Positions 39,814-52,500 of a stretch of DNA of 64,000 nt are shown piece after piece. The notes beneath the pieces were generated by a model. The model was not told the DNA's origin, made no database searches, and saw nothing but the letters and a program-made list of their open reading frames with translations. Numbering within the stretch: the stretch's first letter is position 1; every line of letters starts with the position of its first letter. The position numbers and the translations under genes are program-made. The DNA comes from Hormiphora californensis (taxonomy: Eukaryota; Ctenophora; Tentaculata; Cydippida; Pleurobrachiidae): contig CM035355.1 in assembly GCA_020137815.1 (NCBI GenBank), positions 8,431,673-8,495,672 of the forward strand, read 5' to 3'.

Positions 39814-42800
39814 ATGGGAAAATCACCGAGATTACAAAGATCAAACATCTTGGTCACCATCCTATCCTGGCTGGGTCTGGCCAGTATGATAATGCTAGGA
39901 CGAAATGACAGGATCCTTTACCTATACATTGTATTGTCCGTACTGGGCGTTCTCCTTCTTAACACCATACTGTTCAAGCTGGTGAAAACACGGAACTTTG
40001 GACTTGACTTCATGATACACCATTACATCAGTAGTCTGTGTTTCGCTTCTGCTCTCTTCGTTTCCAATCTGAAACTAGCACCCTTCCATAGGGTAATGCC
40101 AGGTAGAGAGCACCCTTCAACTGCACCTAACCACGTGATATGCCCATATATGGTGTTGATAACCACGTGATTCATCTGCACATTTCTTTTTTCACCCCAC
40201 TTCATAAAGCCCCGGAAGCCACTGCCACAACGTTGTTAACTATCCCTAAGATATCCCTAAGATATGCTACGAAGCTAACATAACCCCACTATCTCTCTAG
40301 GTATACAGAACAACGTGCAAGTTGTACCATCTGATACCTTGTTGGCACTCTTGTCCCATGAGAACACAGCTGATAGAGGATGTACCAGTTAGAATATATT
40401 CCCCAACAACTATCTCGACAGACGCTGTTATCGTCTACTTTCATGGGGGTTAGTGTGATAATGGGCTAATGCGCTAACTATTGGTTGATTATAATGATAC
40501 AGTGATGATAAGGATTCATCCTCTTAGAACTAAACAACACACAGACTCCTGTCTAGCTCGACCCCGCAAACACAACACACAAACTCGGTGTTATAATATT
40601 CAAAATGCAGGTTTCCAAGTTCCCCTCCCCTCCTGTCATTACCATCCCCTCCCCTCCAGTAATACAATACTAAGTATATTCCTCATGTTTCAGGTTTGTT
40701 TTGTTACCACAATCAGGCGCTCTATCACACTCTGATGTGTCGTATAGCTAACCAGAATGGTTGTAAGGTAGTGTTGTGTGGTCAGAAACTGGCTCCTGAG
40801 TTTCCCTTTCCCAATGCAGTCATAGAGGCATATCAGGTTAGTGTGTTCTAACTCTCCTTTACATTTTACTGTGGGGGGCAGTGAGACAGGGCCGAACAGT
40901 ACTAAGAGGTTGTTCCTCAATAGTTCTCAGTTCACACCCAATTCTGCAGGTAGTTAACTGGGTCCAGAGGAAGGCAGGTGAGCTGGGTGTTAACCCCAAG
41001 AGAGTTATTGTAATGGGAGACACTAGTGGAGGAGCGCTAGCCGCTGCTACAACTCTCCTGCACAAGAAACAACAGGGAACTTCCCTTATCCCAGATAGTG
41101 CTGATTCTACCTCCACAGATATCCAACCTCCCATACTAGCACAGGTATCTTGCACTATAACAGGGGGGTTTGGACTGTGTGGGGACTATCTAGGGGGAAC
41201 CTTTGGGTGTGATATGTGCACTATAACAACAGGGGGTGTTTCCACTGAATAACATTTACCAGGGGGTACATTCACATTATTAATAAATTAGGGGCTATGT
41301 GACTAGTTCATTCCTCTTAATAGTGCGAGCAGTTCAAGTATAGGGGTCTATCTATCTATGTATTATAGATAGTATATTATAGATAGTATAGGGGTGTTTT
41401 ATTGCGGTATTTGATGACATGATATCCTCCACCCGTCATTGTTATTATTATTATTACATATCTCCTGCACCCGTCAGGTTCTCATCGCACCTCTACTACA
41501 AGCCTTTAGCTATGGTGTGGATTCCTCTCTCAACGATTGTTCTAAAGCCTCTGCTGAATTCAAATCCACCTTTCTGTCGTACTACTTGGGAGGAAATATA
41601 ACTTTCTCATCAGTACTAGGTAATTGGAAACACACATACTCTCTACACATGTACTGCATAACTTTCTCATCAGTGCTAGGTTTGGAAACACTCTCTCTCT
41701 CTCTCTACACATACTGCATAACTTTCTCATCAGTACTAGGTTTGGAAACACACTCTCTGAGCTAGCTCTCTCTACACATACTACATAACTTTCTCATCAG
41801 TGCTAGGTTTGGAAACACTCTCTCTCTCTCTCTACACATACTGCATAACTTTCTCATCAGTACTAGGTTTGGAAACACACTCTCTGAGCTAGCTCTCTCT
41901 AGCTCTCTCTCTCTCTACACATACTGCATAACTTATCCCTCACCCCACATTCTATCGCTTCTCTCCCTTTCTCCCTATACATACAGCCGGATGTAATGGT
42001 TTTATTAAACAATGTGTCGCATGTATTTCTCTTTTTCTCACAACCCCTCCTCACAACCCCCTTCCCCCCCCCCCCTCTCAAACCCCCCCTCCTCCAGGAA
42101 CCCTGGAGTCAGGTGACCAGTCCCCCCCCCCCCCTCTCAAACCCCCTCCATCCATCAGGAACCCTGGAGTCTGGTGACCAGTTTCCCCCCCCCCCCCCTC
42201 TCAAACCCCCCCTCCTCCAGGAACCCTGGAGTCAGGTGACCAGTCCCCCCCCCTCTCAAACCCCCTCCATCCATCAGGAACCCTGGAGTCTGGTGACCAG
42301 TTTCCCCCCCCCCCTCTCACACACCCCTCCCTCCATCAGGAACCCTGGAGTCAGGTGACCAGTTTCCCCCTCTCTCACACAACCCATCCCTCCTTCAGGA
42401 ACCCTGTCCAGTCTGGTGACCAGTTCCCCCCTCCTCCCCCCACCCCCCTCTCACAGGAGCCCCCCCTCTCAAACCCCCTCCTTCAGGAACCCTGGAGTCC
42501 GGTGACCAATTCCCCCCCCCCCCTCTCACAACCCCTCCCTCCTCTCACACCCCATTCCTCCCTCTCCTTCAGGCACTCCCTCTCACACCCCCCTCCCTCC
42601 AGGCACCCTGGAGTCAGGTGACCAGTTTCCCCTCTCTCTCACAACCCATCCCTCCTCCAGTTCCCCCCTCTCACCCCCCCTCTCCTTCAGGAACCCCCTC
42701 TCAAACCCCCTCCATCAGGCACCCTGGAGTCCGGTGACCAGTTTCCCCCGTTCTGGAAGGAGTTAATTGACGATGCTGTTAAAACAAGAGATCCCCTCTC

Positions 42801-43423
42801 TGAACTAAAACCATCTCTTGATGGAGTTTGGAATGAACTAGCCTTCCCTCTCATGTCTAAAGATCTCAGAGGACTACCACAGTCTCTCATCGTGGGATAT
42901 ATTGAGGATGATAGCTTCGAGGACGGCAGGTTGGTAATGCCCATATATGGTGTTGTTAACCACGTGATGACCATATATGGTGTTGTTAACCACGTGATGC
43001 CCATATATGGTGTTGTTAACCACGTGATGCCCAAATATGGTGTTGTTAACCACGTGATGCCCATGTATGGTGTTGTTAACCACGTGATGCCCAAATATGG
43101 TGTTGTTAACCACGTGATGCCCATGTATGGTGTTGTTAACCACGTGATGCCCAAATATGGTGTTGTTAACCACGTGATGCCCATGTATGGTGTTGTTAAC
43201 CACGTGATGCCCATGTATGGTCTTGTTAACCACGTGACAGTACATAACCCCTTCTCTCCACCGCAGACTGTATGGCGAGTGGCTGCAACATTTTGAGGTT
43301 CCGTGTCGCTTTATTTCCGACTACTCTGGTTTCCATGACAACTTGTTACTACATTCCATATCTCCAAGCGTTAAAACCACACTAAACGAGGTGTCGCAGT
43401 GGATTGAGGAAATTACTAGTTAG
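39814..43423 (+). CDS. Arylacetamide deacetylase / NCEH1-type membrane esterase
   Basis: Seven exons with matched phases: 39814-40092, 40301-40448, 40694-40836, 40950-41144, 41478-41619, 42719-42929, 43267-43423, giving 424 aa, near the family's ~400. The N-terminus has two hydrophobic helices (ILVTILSWLGLASMIML, LYIVLSVLGVLLLNTIL), consistent with an ER-anchored alpha/beta hydrolase of the hormone-sensitive-lipase family acting on lipid esters. The oxyanion motif HGGG is split across exons 2/3 (YFHGG + GLFCYHNQ). LAPEFPFPNAV matches the family's LAPE-PFP block. The nucleophile motif reads GDTSGGALAA, not GDSAGG, so the usual serine position is threonine. GLPQSLIVGYIEDDSFEDGR and SDYSGFHDNLL supply the acid and histidine regions. 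Activity is therefore uncertain. Confidence 0.88.
41620..41942 (+). repeat. Tandem copies of the esterase exon-5 3' end and donor
   Basis: The end of exon 5, ATAACTTTCTCATCAGTACT + AG|GT, recurs about five times in the following intron, each with TTGGAAACACACTCTC and a CT run. Each copy keeps a usable GT after CTAG. Confidence 0.9.
42060..42718 (+). repeat. Tandem copies of the esterase exon-6 acceptor and first bases
   Basis: About ten units of CCCCCTCTCAAACCCCCTCC + ATCAGGAACCCTGGAGTC + AGGTGACCAGTTTCCCCC. Each holds the 3' splice site and the first ~25 coding bases of exon 6 (ACCCTGGAGTCCGGTGACCA). The genuine acceptor is the last one, at 42718. Exon 6 differs at GCACC versus GAACC. Confidence 0.92.
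42936..43240 (+). repeat. 30-bp array alternating CArG-like and E-box motifs
   Basis: Ten units of GTTGTTAACCACGTGATGCC + CATATATGGT in the intron between esterase exons 6 and 7. Each unit contains the palindromic E-box CACGTG and a CArG-like site: CCATATATGG, CCAAATATGG or the weaker CCATGTATGG. Confidence 0.92.
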
Positions 43424-43513
43424 AACACAAGTCATGAACGATGGAGGATATTACTAGTTAGAACAATCGAGGATGTGCTAGAACACATGAACTGTAAACA
43501 ATCGAGGGTATTA

Positions 43514-43685
43514 CGGTTGGACCCCGATTTACCGGGATGCTCGGGGGAAAGGGTTTTGCCCGGTAAATCGGGGTGCCCGGTATATCGGGGTCAAATTCCG
43601 TTATTTTCCCATATCGGGGGAAGTTTATCCTCCCGGTAAATCGGGGTTCCGGTAAATCGGGGCCCGGTAAATCGGGGTCCGACTG
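43514..43685. mobile_element. 172-bp TA-flanked MITE
   Basis: The ends GGACCCCGATTTACCGGG and CCCGGTAAATCGGGGTCC form terminal inverted repeats. TA flanks both sides (43512-43513, 43686-43687). Internal CCCGGTAAATCGGGG copies give further pairing. The size, TIR sequence and TA target suggest a pogo/Tigger-like Tc1/mariner derivative. Confidence 0.75.
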
Positions 43686-43921
43686 TATATACAGGACAGT
43701 TAGAATGTGCCTTTATATTTAGGGGAATGGCTAGTTCGTACAAGAAAAGAACAGCTTATGATGTATTTATTTTGCAAGTGTGAATTCAGTATTATGTTTT
43801 CAGATGACAATTGAATGATATTCTAATGTATTATAAAGGCACTTCCCCACTAACACTTTATAATAACGTTCCCACCCCTTCCTAAAGCAATAATGTAACA
43901 CAAGTAACACAAGGATTTAAC

Positions 43922-44679
43922 ATGGACTTTGAGGCGTTGATGGCTCAGGCGGAGCGGAACAAGGAAAAAGCTAACAAGAAGAGAGCCGCTGTGGAGCCAT
44001 CTCGTCATGGCGGTGAGAAGGTTAGGGCGGCCCTGGTCAGAAAGCAGAAAGAGGAAAGGAGGAGGAAAGTGGAGGAAGAAGGTGAGTGAGGTGGGTTTTA
44101 TAAAGTGGGGGGGTCAATATGACGAGAATGAACCTGATCTAATTCATCATGTGTCCAGAGAGACTGGCAAGATCACAGAGAGATCAGTTGAGAAAGATGG
44201 AGGAAGCGATGGCAGAACACGAGCGAAAGGAAAGAGAGGAAAAGGAGAAAGAGGAACGTGTGAGCCGCATGCTAAAGGTATATATAGAGGGATAAGTTGG
44301 TTAGAGCCATCTCCAATCTTGGTTCTGCAGTTTCAACTCCTTTGTTACAAATTATTTCAAATCGTCATATCATGAATCATCACTTGTTTGATAATGTACA
44401 ACCTTGATCAGGAAGCCCAAGAACGAAAGGCTAGGATGGAAGCAGAGCAAGATGCTAAACGGGCAGAGAAGGAGGCTGAGAGAAGAGCTGAAAAAGAGAG
44501 GAAGATGCGGAGTCAGGAGGGAAGAAGGGCTGACCAGGAAGGGAGAAGGAGAAGGAGAAGTAGTGATGATATATGGGCGAGGAGACAAATGACTCTTGAT
44601 AGTAGGAGTCTGGATCGAATCAGAGCACAAGCAAAACAACTTGCCAAGACAATGGACTGTAAGTAGACCACCATCCACT

Positions 44680-44735
<56 letters not shown>

Positions 44736-47700
44736 GTTAAAGTACCAATCTCTCCTCTCTACAGGTGATAGGGAGCTGATGGATCTTGAGACTGCTGCAA
44801 AACATAACCGGCAACAGGTAACTGGTAGTTTGGGTAATAGAGAATATTTTATATTGGGATAACACTTTCTAGCATGAAGAGAAAGAGAATCTCCATTGGA
44901 GATACGCCGAGAAGTATCCTCATGTGTCCTTTGTTACATTAAGAGATGGAAAAGTTTCCTCGACCACTTTCTATAGCATGAAGTAACTGTAACTTTCCAG
45001 GCGAGGCATGAAGTATCCTCAATTGTAACTTTCCAGGCGAGGCATGACGACTACAAGAAGAAAAAGAAGGAACTGAGAGAGAGAAGGGCCTCAGAGATAG
45101 AGTGCAAGGGCAACTCTAGTGATAGCAGTGAAGAGGAACATCCAATCAGCCAGCCTAAAAGCTTAGCGGTAAGAGATCCCTCCCTATTTCTCTCTATCCC
45201 TCCCATGTCCCTCCCTCCCTTCCCATCTCGCTCCCTCCCCAGCCCCCTATAAATTGAACTAAACCCCTATAGGAAGGGCAAAGAGGTCACACAGGGTTGA
45301 TGCAAGTGGTGAACATGTTTGAACGGTACCCAGATGTTCCTGTTGAGGTTAGGAAACAACTTGTCAACATCCCCCCCCTCTCTCTCTCCCTCTCTCTCTC
45401 TTTCTCCCTTTTTCTTTGTGTTTCTGAAACTAAGATATTACATACATGACTATTTTTCTCTCGAATTTTTCAAAGATGCATCCCGTCTCTGAGAGTTTGT
45501 TTCTCTCTCTCCCTCTCTCTATCTATCTTTGTTTGAGAGTCTGTCTCTCTCTCTCCCTCTCTCTATCTATCTATCTTTGTTTGAGAGTCTGTCTCTCTCC
45601 TTCAGGTGCTGAGCAGTGCAGAATACGACAGTCACCCAGAGGCAGCCCAGAACACTCAAACCAAACCCACCAATCATACCCAATTTAGTCCAAAATGTAC
45701 TGTACAGTCTGAGGAACAATACATTCCAAAATGTACATTACAATCAGAGGAACAATACAGTCCAAAATGTACATTACAATCAGAGGAACAATACATTCCA
45801 AAATGTATAGTTGAATCGGAGGAACAATACAGTCCAAAATGTACAGTACAGTCTGAGGAACAATACAGTCCAAAATGTATAGTTGAATCGGAGGAACATT
45901 ACAGTCCAAAATGTACAATTCAATCGGAGGAACAATACAGTCCAAAATGTATAGTTGAATCAGAGGAACAATACAGCCCAAAATGTATAGTTGAATCAGA
46001 GGAACAATACAGTCCAAAATGTACAATTCAATCAGAGGAACAATACAGTCCAAAATGTATAGTTGAATCAGAGGAACAATACAGTCCAAAATGTACAGTA
46101 CAGTCTGAGGAACAATACAGTCCAAAATGTACAATACAGTCGGAGGAACAATACAGTCCAAAATGTATAGTTGAATCAGAGGAACAATACAGTCCAAAAT
46201 GTACAATTCAATCAGCGGAACAAAACAGTCCAAAATGTACAATACAGTCGGAGGAACAATACAGTCCAAAATGTATAGTTGAATCAGAGGAACAATACAG
46301 TCCAAAATGTACAATTCAATCAGAGGAACAAAACAGTCCAAAATGTACAATACAGTCGGAGGAACAATACAGTCCAAAATGTATAGTTGAATCAGAGGAA
46401 CAATACAGTCCAAAATGTATAGTTGAATCGGAGGAACAATACAGTCCAAAATGTACAATTCAATCAGAGGAACAATACAGTCCAAAATGTACAATACAAT
46501 CCGAGGAACAATACAGTCCAAAATGTATAGTTGAATCAGAGGAACAATACAGTCCAAAATGTACAGTACAGTCTGAGGAACAATACAGTCCAAAATGTTC
46601 AATTCAGACAGAGGAACAATACAGTCCAAAATGTACAATACAATCCGAGGAACAATACAGTCCAAAATGTATAGTTGAATCGGAGGAACAATACAGTCCA
46701 AAATGTACAATACAGTCTGAGGAACAATACAGTCCAAAATGTACAATTCAGACAGAGGAACAATACAGTCCAAAATGTACAATACAATCCGAGGAACAAT
46801 ACAGTCCAAAATGTACAATACAATCGGAGGAACAATACAGTCCAAAATGTACAATACAATCGGAGGAACAATACAGTCCAAAATGTACCCTAGAATCGGA
46901 GGGACAAATCATTTCAAAGCCCTCCCAATTCACTCCAGACTCCTTCATTAATTCAGAGATAGGGACACCCGCATCCTCTCTAAATTCATCTCAGGGTGTC
47001 GGCGGTATACAGACACCAGTTGCAGACCACTTTACAGCGTGGCCTAACTCTGTGAGTGTAACTAGTGCTGCTCAGCACCGCTCTTAACAAATTAAATAGA
47101 TATTGGTATCCCATAGTCATAGCTCCGTCTCTTGGTAAGTTAGGAAAATCCACTTCTTATCTTATCTTGATTTTATTGCTCGTTTCACCTGATCTTGCTT
47201 TGTTCTGATTAGCAGTGTGAGTATCTCAATAACGCATTTCCAAGTTTTAACTTATCAGGAGGCGGTACTATGACTATGGGACTCTGAGTGAGGGCTGTTT
47301 GATATGAGGTTTACTTTACACTTTCTGCTCCGATTTCAATAACTGTAACGCGCGATACCAGAGATCTAGGTAACTGCGCGCAACACCCCTCGCCACCTCA
47401 CACTCTACCTCCCTCTATCAGGATAATGAGGTTGATAGTGATGTTGAGGTGCAAACTCCAAACTCTGCAGCTGGGGACCAAGATGAGGAGGAGGAGGAGG
47501 TGAGGGATAATAGAGAGGAGCAGCAATCAAGGAAAGAGAAGTTAAAGGTACATGTTTGAGGAAGTGTGTTGCACACGTGTAAACCTGGATTTAACCCTAC
47601 CACGTCGACAGTAAAACGTCTCTCACTTTACTCTCTCCCCTTACTTAATACTACAAACTCTCTTTTCCCTACACGCACACTCTCTTACACAAACTGTCAA

Positions 47701-49465
47701 GTAGCACCTGTGCAAACACATTGTATCTTACTAGCTAACTAATATAGGCCCAATAACTTCACTAATTCCCTCCTATCTAGACCATGTATCTAATCAGATT
47801 TCATCATATCTAGAATCCCGCTCTAATCAGTTCCCCACTCCCATCTAGGCGCTGACAAAGAAAAGAAGAAAGAGGAGTGATAGTGATGAAGACGATGCCT
47901 TTAATTTTAGGGAGGTCCGCAGAGAGCAGCAGACTACCCCACCTCCCCCTGGTGGAGCCCCCAAAACATTTAGTGAAATTATGGCTCTTGCTAACAAACA
48001 AACCAGAGACAACGCTGAGGCGCTCAAAGTGAAAAAACAGGTTTGTTGATAATAATTTCACCACAATACATCACCAAATAACAAAATTGGGTAGCTTCTT
48101 TCATACATACGGGTATAGAAATGTCACTCATTCTAATACATTTTATTGTTCTCAGAGTTCATATAGTCCTTTGTCGGATATAGCCCAACCCTTGCCGGAC
48201 GATGATTGATAGTTGTACTGCACATTAACCATGTACCACTCATCTCGTCAGTGAGATCCTCACCATAATGTTACTATTATTTCTTGCTCGACCATCTCTC
48301 ACTGCCCCCTGGTTACAGAGGGTTGGAGGGCAATAAAGTTTCCATCAGCTAGTAGCAACTCTAGAGTCTGTATCACTCGAATGGTTACCATGGTTATCAC
48401 TCGAATGGTTACCATGGTTATCTCTAGAATGGTTACCATGGTTATCACTCGAATGCGCTCTTCGTATCGCCTGTTCATAACTGGGAGGCATCTCTCTGTC
48501 GAACCCTTCCTCACATATATCTGAATAGTCCGGGGGTCTCTCCTCCTCCTCCATTCCCTGTGTATCAGTAGTGGTTTCATCTGATGACCCCCCTCTCCCA
48601 CATGTATTCTTATACACAGCTCTACAAGGGGTGAATAGAATGCACAGCCAGCTGTTAGGTTGGCATGTCGCCAGACCCAGACCAACCAGTACCAGGATAC
48701 CAGGTCCCGCTATACCAATCACTGCCTTCTCTAGGGAATAGTTGTCAGTGAAATATATCCTTCCCTCGTGTCCATAGCAAATAAACTCTGTCTCCATCGC
48801 CATTCTAGTATCAAGAGAGTTCCTTTCATAGGCATCTATAATGTTGATGTTCCGGTTGTAACTTGTCTCACAGAATCCTGGTTTGTACGTGCACTCAGTG
48901 AGTAGAGAGGCATAATCCTGGTAGAAGACGCCCTCCCAGACCCCCTCATTGTTAGATCGGAATGTTCCGGTTGCCTGGAGACAGGGGAATGATGCTTTAC
49001 ACCGCGATCCACAACTACACTCCCCCATCCCTGACTCCACTACCTCAGTCAGATTGCACAGCCCCACTTTGAATGGCACACCGTGAAGGTTAGGACGTAC
49101 AATGTAGAGACAAGAGAATACTAGGGAGATAATGCCCCCTGCGAAGATATAGAAACTGGAGTGTCCTCCCTCTGACATGATATCACAAACAGAGAGTTTA
49201 GCAGGATATCAGGACCTTAGCAGGATCTTCACAAACAGAGTTTAACAGGATCTTTAGTAATTTACAATCAGAGTTTAGCAGGATATTCAGTAATTTACAA
49301 ACAGAGAGTTTAGCAGGATATTCAGTAATTTACAATCAGAGTTTAGAGATTCAGTAATCGAAGGTTCCCAGGGTAGATTAGAAGTAGCAAAAAGTTGAAT
49401 AATTGCACGGTGTTGAATTTGGTGAAAAAGCAATTGGTTGGAAGACAGTCGGAAGTTTCAAAGTG

Positions 49466-49546
<81 letters not shown>

Positions 49547-52500
49547 GGAACCCCCTTTTTTGGTTCCCCTCGCTCCTATTCGTGCGGCCTCTCTTCTCTC
49601 TCCCTTCTCCTCTCGCCCCCCTCTCTTGCTCTCTCTCTCCTTTCCCCCCTCGCCCTCTCTCTCGCCTTTTCCGCCTCGCTTCCTCTCGCCGCTCTCTTCT
49701 TCGCCCCTTCTCATCTCTCCGCTCTCTCTCCTCCTTATCTTCGGCCTCTCTTTTCGTCCGCGCCCCCCCAAAATCCTCACCCTGGGAGATAGCCTATTCC
49801 TAGGATTTGTTTGTTTTTTTTGTACCGCCCTGTTGTGACACATGTTGTTGAGTAAGACAACATGTGTAATGGTCCGGGTTATGACAACAACTGCATCTAA
49901 CAATCATGAGCACGTGTGTACACATGAAGTTGTATAATTTCAAACTAACTATCCCCCATCACCCATCGAGCTACCTTTACTATAACCAAGTACCATGTAC
50001 CCGGCCCAAACTTTCTAAGGGAGGGGGACTGGCTGGGTGCTAAATTTTACATCCTCATCCCCTACCTTCCCGTCCCCTTTTTCCCTTTCCCAGTCCTAAC
50101 ACCTTGGGGGGGCCGGCTGGGATCCACGCTGGTGCTAATGTCACCCTTCTAGGGGGGAAACCCGGGTGCTCCTTTGATCCTCATCCCCCTTCCCTCTTTC
50201 TTCCTGTCCCAAGTAATGGGGGGGGTCCCTGGACCTCCGCTGGGTTTCTAGGCCCTCCTATATGCTCTTGGAAATTTCTCCTCTCTTTTACTGCTTCCAA
50301 ATGTCACCTTCTTCCCCATTGAACTGGCTGGTGCTAAATTACTCCTAAAATTGGCTGGGTGCTAAATGTCACTATCCTAATAATGACTGCGCTGGGTGCT
50401 AAATGTCACCTCCTAATATGACTGGCTGGGTGCTAAATGTGTCACCTCCTAATATGACTGGCTGGGTGCTAAATGTGTCACCTCCTAATATGACTGGCTG
50501 GGTGCTAAATGTGTCACCTCCTAATATGACTGGCTGGGTGCTAAATGTCACCTCCTAATATGACTGGCTGGGTGCTAAATGTCACCTCCTAATATGACTG
50601 GCTGGGTGCTAAATGTGTCACCTCCTAATATGACTGGCTGGGTGCTAAATGTCACCTCCTAATATGACTGGCTGGGTGCTAAATGTCACCTCCTAATATG
50701 ACTGGCTGGGTGCTAAATGTGTCACCTCCTAATATGACTGGCTGGGTGCTAAATGTCACCTCCTAATATGACTGGCTGGGTGCTAAATGTGTCACCTCCT
50801 AATATGACTGGCTGGGTGCTAAATGTCACCTCCTAATATGACTGGCTGGGTGCTAAATGTCACCTCCTAATATGACTGGCTGGGTGCTAAATGTCACCTC
50901 CTAATATGACTGGCTGGGTGCTAAATGTCACCTCCTAATATGACTGGCTGGGTGCTAAATGTGTCACCTCCTAATATGACTGGCTGGGTGCTAAATGTGT
51001 CACCTCCTAATATGACTGGCTGGGTGCTAAATGTGTCACCTCCTAATATGACTGGCTGGGTGCTAAATGTGTCACCTCCTAATATGACTGGCTGGGTGCT
51101 AAATGTGTCACCTCCTAATATGACTGGCTGGGTGCTAAATGTGTCACCTCCTAATATGACTGGCTGGGTGCTAAATGTGTCACCTCCTAATATGACTGGC
51201 TGGGTGCTAAATGTCACCTCCTAATATGACTGGCTGGGTGCTAAATGTCACCTCCTAATATGACTGGCTGGGTGCTAAATGTGTCACCTCCTAATATGAC
51301 TGGCTGGGTGCTAAATGTGTCACCTCCTAATATGACTGGCTGGGTGCTAAATGTGTCACCTCCTAATATGACTGGCTGGGTGCTAAATGTGTCACCTCCT
51401 AATATGACTGGCTGGGTGCTAAATGTCACCTCCTAATATGACTGGCTGGGTGCTAAATGTCACCTCCTAATATGACTGGCTGGGTGCTAAATGTCACCTC
51501 CTAATATGACTGGCTGGGTGCTAAATGTGTCACCTTCCTAATATGACTGGCTGGGTGCTAAATGTGTCACCTCCTAATATGACTGGCTGGGTGCTAAATG
51601 TCACCTCCTAATATGACTGGCTGGGTGCTAAATGTCACCTCCTAATATGACTGGCTGGGTGCTAAATGTGTCACCTCCTAATATGACTGGCTGGGTGCTA
51701 AATGTGTCACCTCCTAATATGACTGGCTGGGTGCTAAATGTGACATCCTAATATGACTGGCTGGGTGCTAAATGTCACCTCCTAATATGACTGGCTGGGT
51801 GCTAAATGTCACCTCCTAATATGACTGGCTGGGTGCTAAATGTGTCACCTCCTAATATGACTGGCTGGGTGCTAAATGTGTCACCTCCTAATATGACTGG
51901 CTGGGTGCTAAATGTCACCTCCTAATATGACTGGCTGGGTGCTAATTGTCACCTCCTAATATGACTGGCTGGGTGCTAAATGTCACCTCCTAATATGACT
52001 GGCTGGGTGCTAAATGTCACCTCCTAATATGACTGGCTGGGTGCTAAATGTGTCACCTCCTAATATGACTGGCTGGGTGCTAAATGTCACCTCCTAATAT
52101 GACTGGCTGGGTGCTAAATGTCACCTCCTAATATGACTGGCTGGGTGCTAAATGTCACCTCCTAATATGACTGGCTGGGTGCTAAATGTCACCTCCTAAT
52201 ATGACTGGCTGGGTGCTAAATGTCACCTCCTAATATGACTGGCTGGGTGCTAAATGTCACCTCCTAATGTGACTGGCTGGGTGCTAAATGTCACCTCCTA
52301 ATATGACTGGCTGGGTGCTAAATGTGTCACCTCCTAATATGACTGGCTGGGTGCTAAATGTCACCTCCTAATATGACTGGCTGGGTGCTAAATGTCACCT
52401 CCTAATATGACTGGCTGGGTGCTAAATGTGTCACATCCTTTCAGAACGAGAAAGCAGCGGCTGAAGAGAGAAAAGCGAAGGAGAAGGAGCGGAAAGAGAG

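Noticed and set aside
45685-46881. 398-codon minus frame of LYILDCIVP repeats
   Set aside because: It is antisense to the SPT2 36-bp array, whose plus frame is supported by flanking exons in phase.
50921-51436. Frames of MTFSTQPVILGGD and MSPPNMTGWVLN repeats
   Set aside because: The 36-bp variant of the satellite keeps a frame open; neighbouring 34-bp units break it at once.
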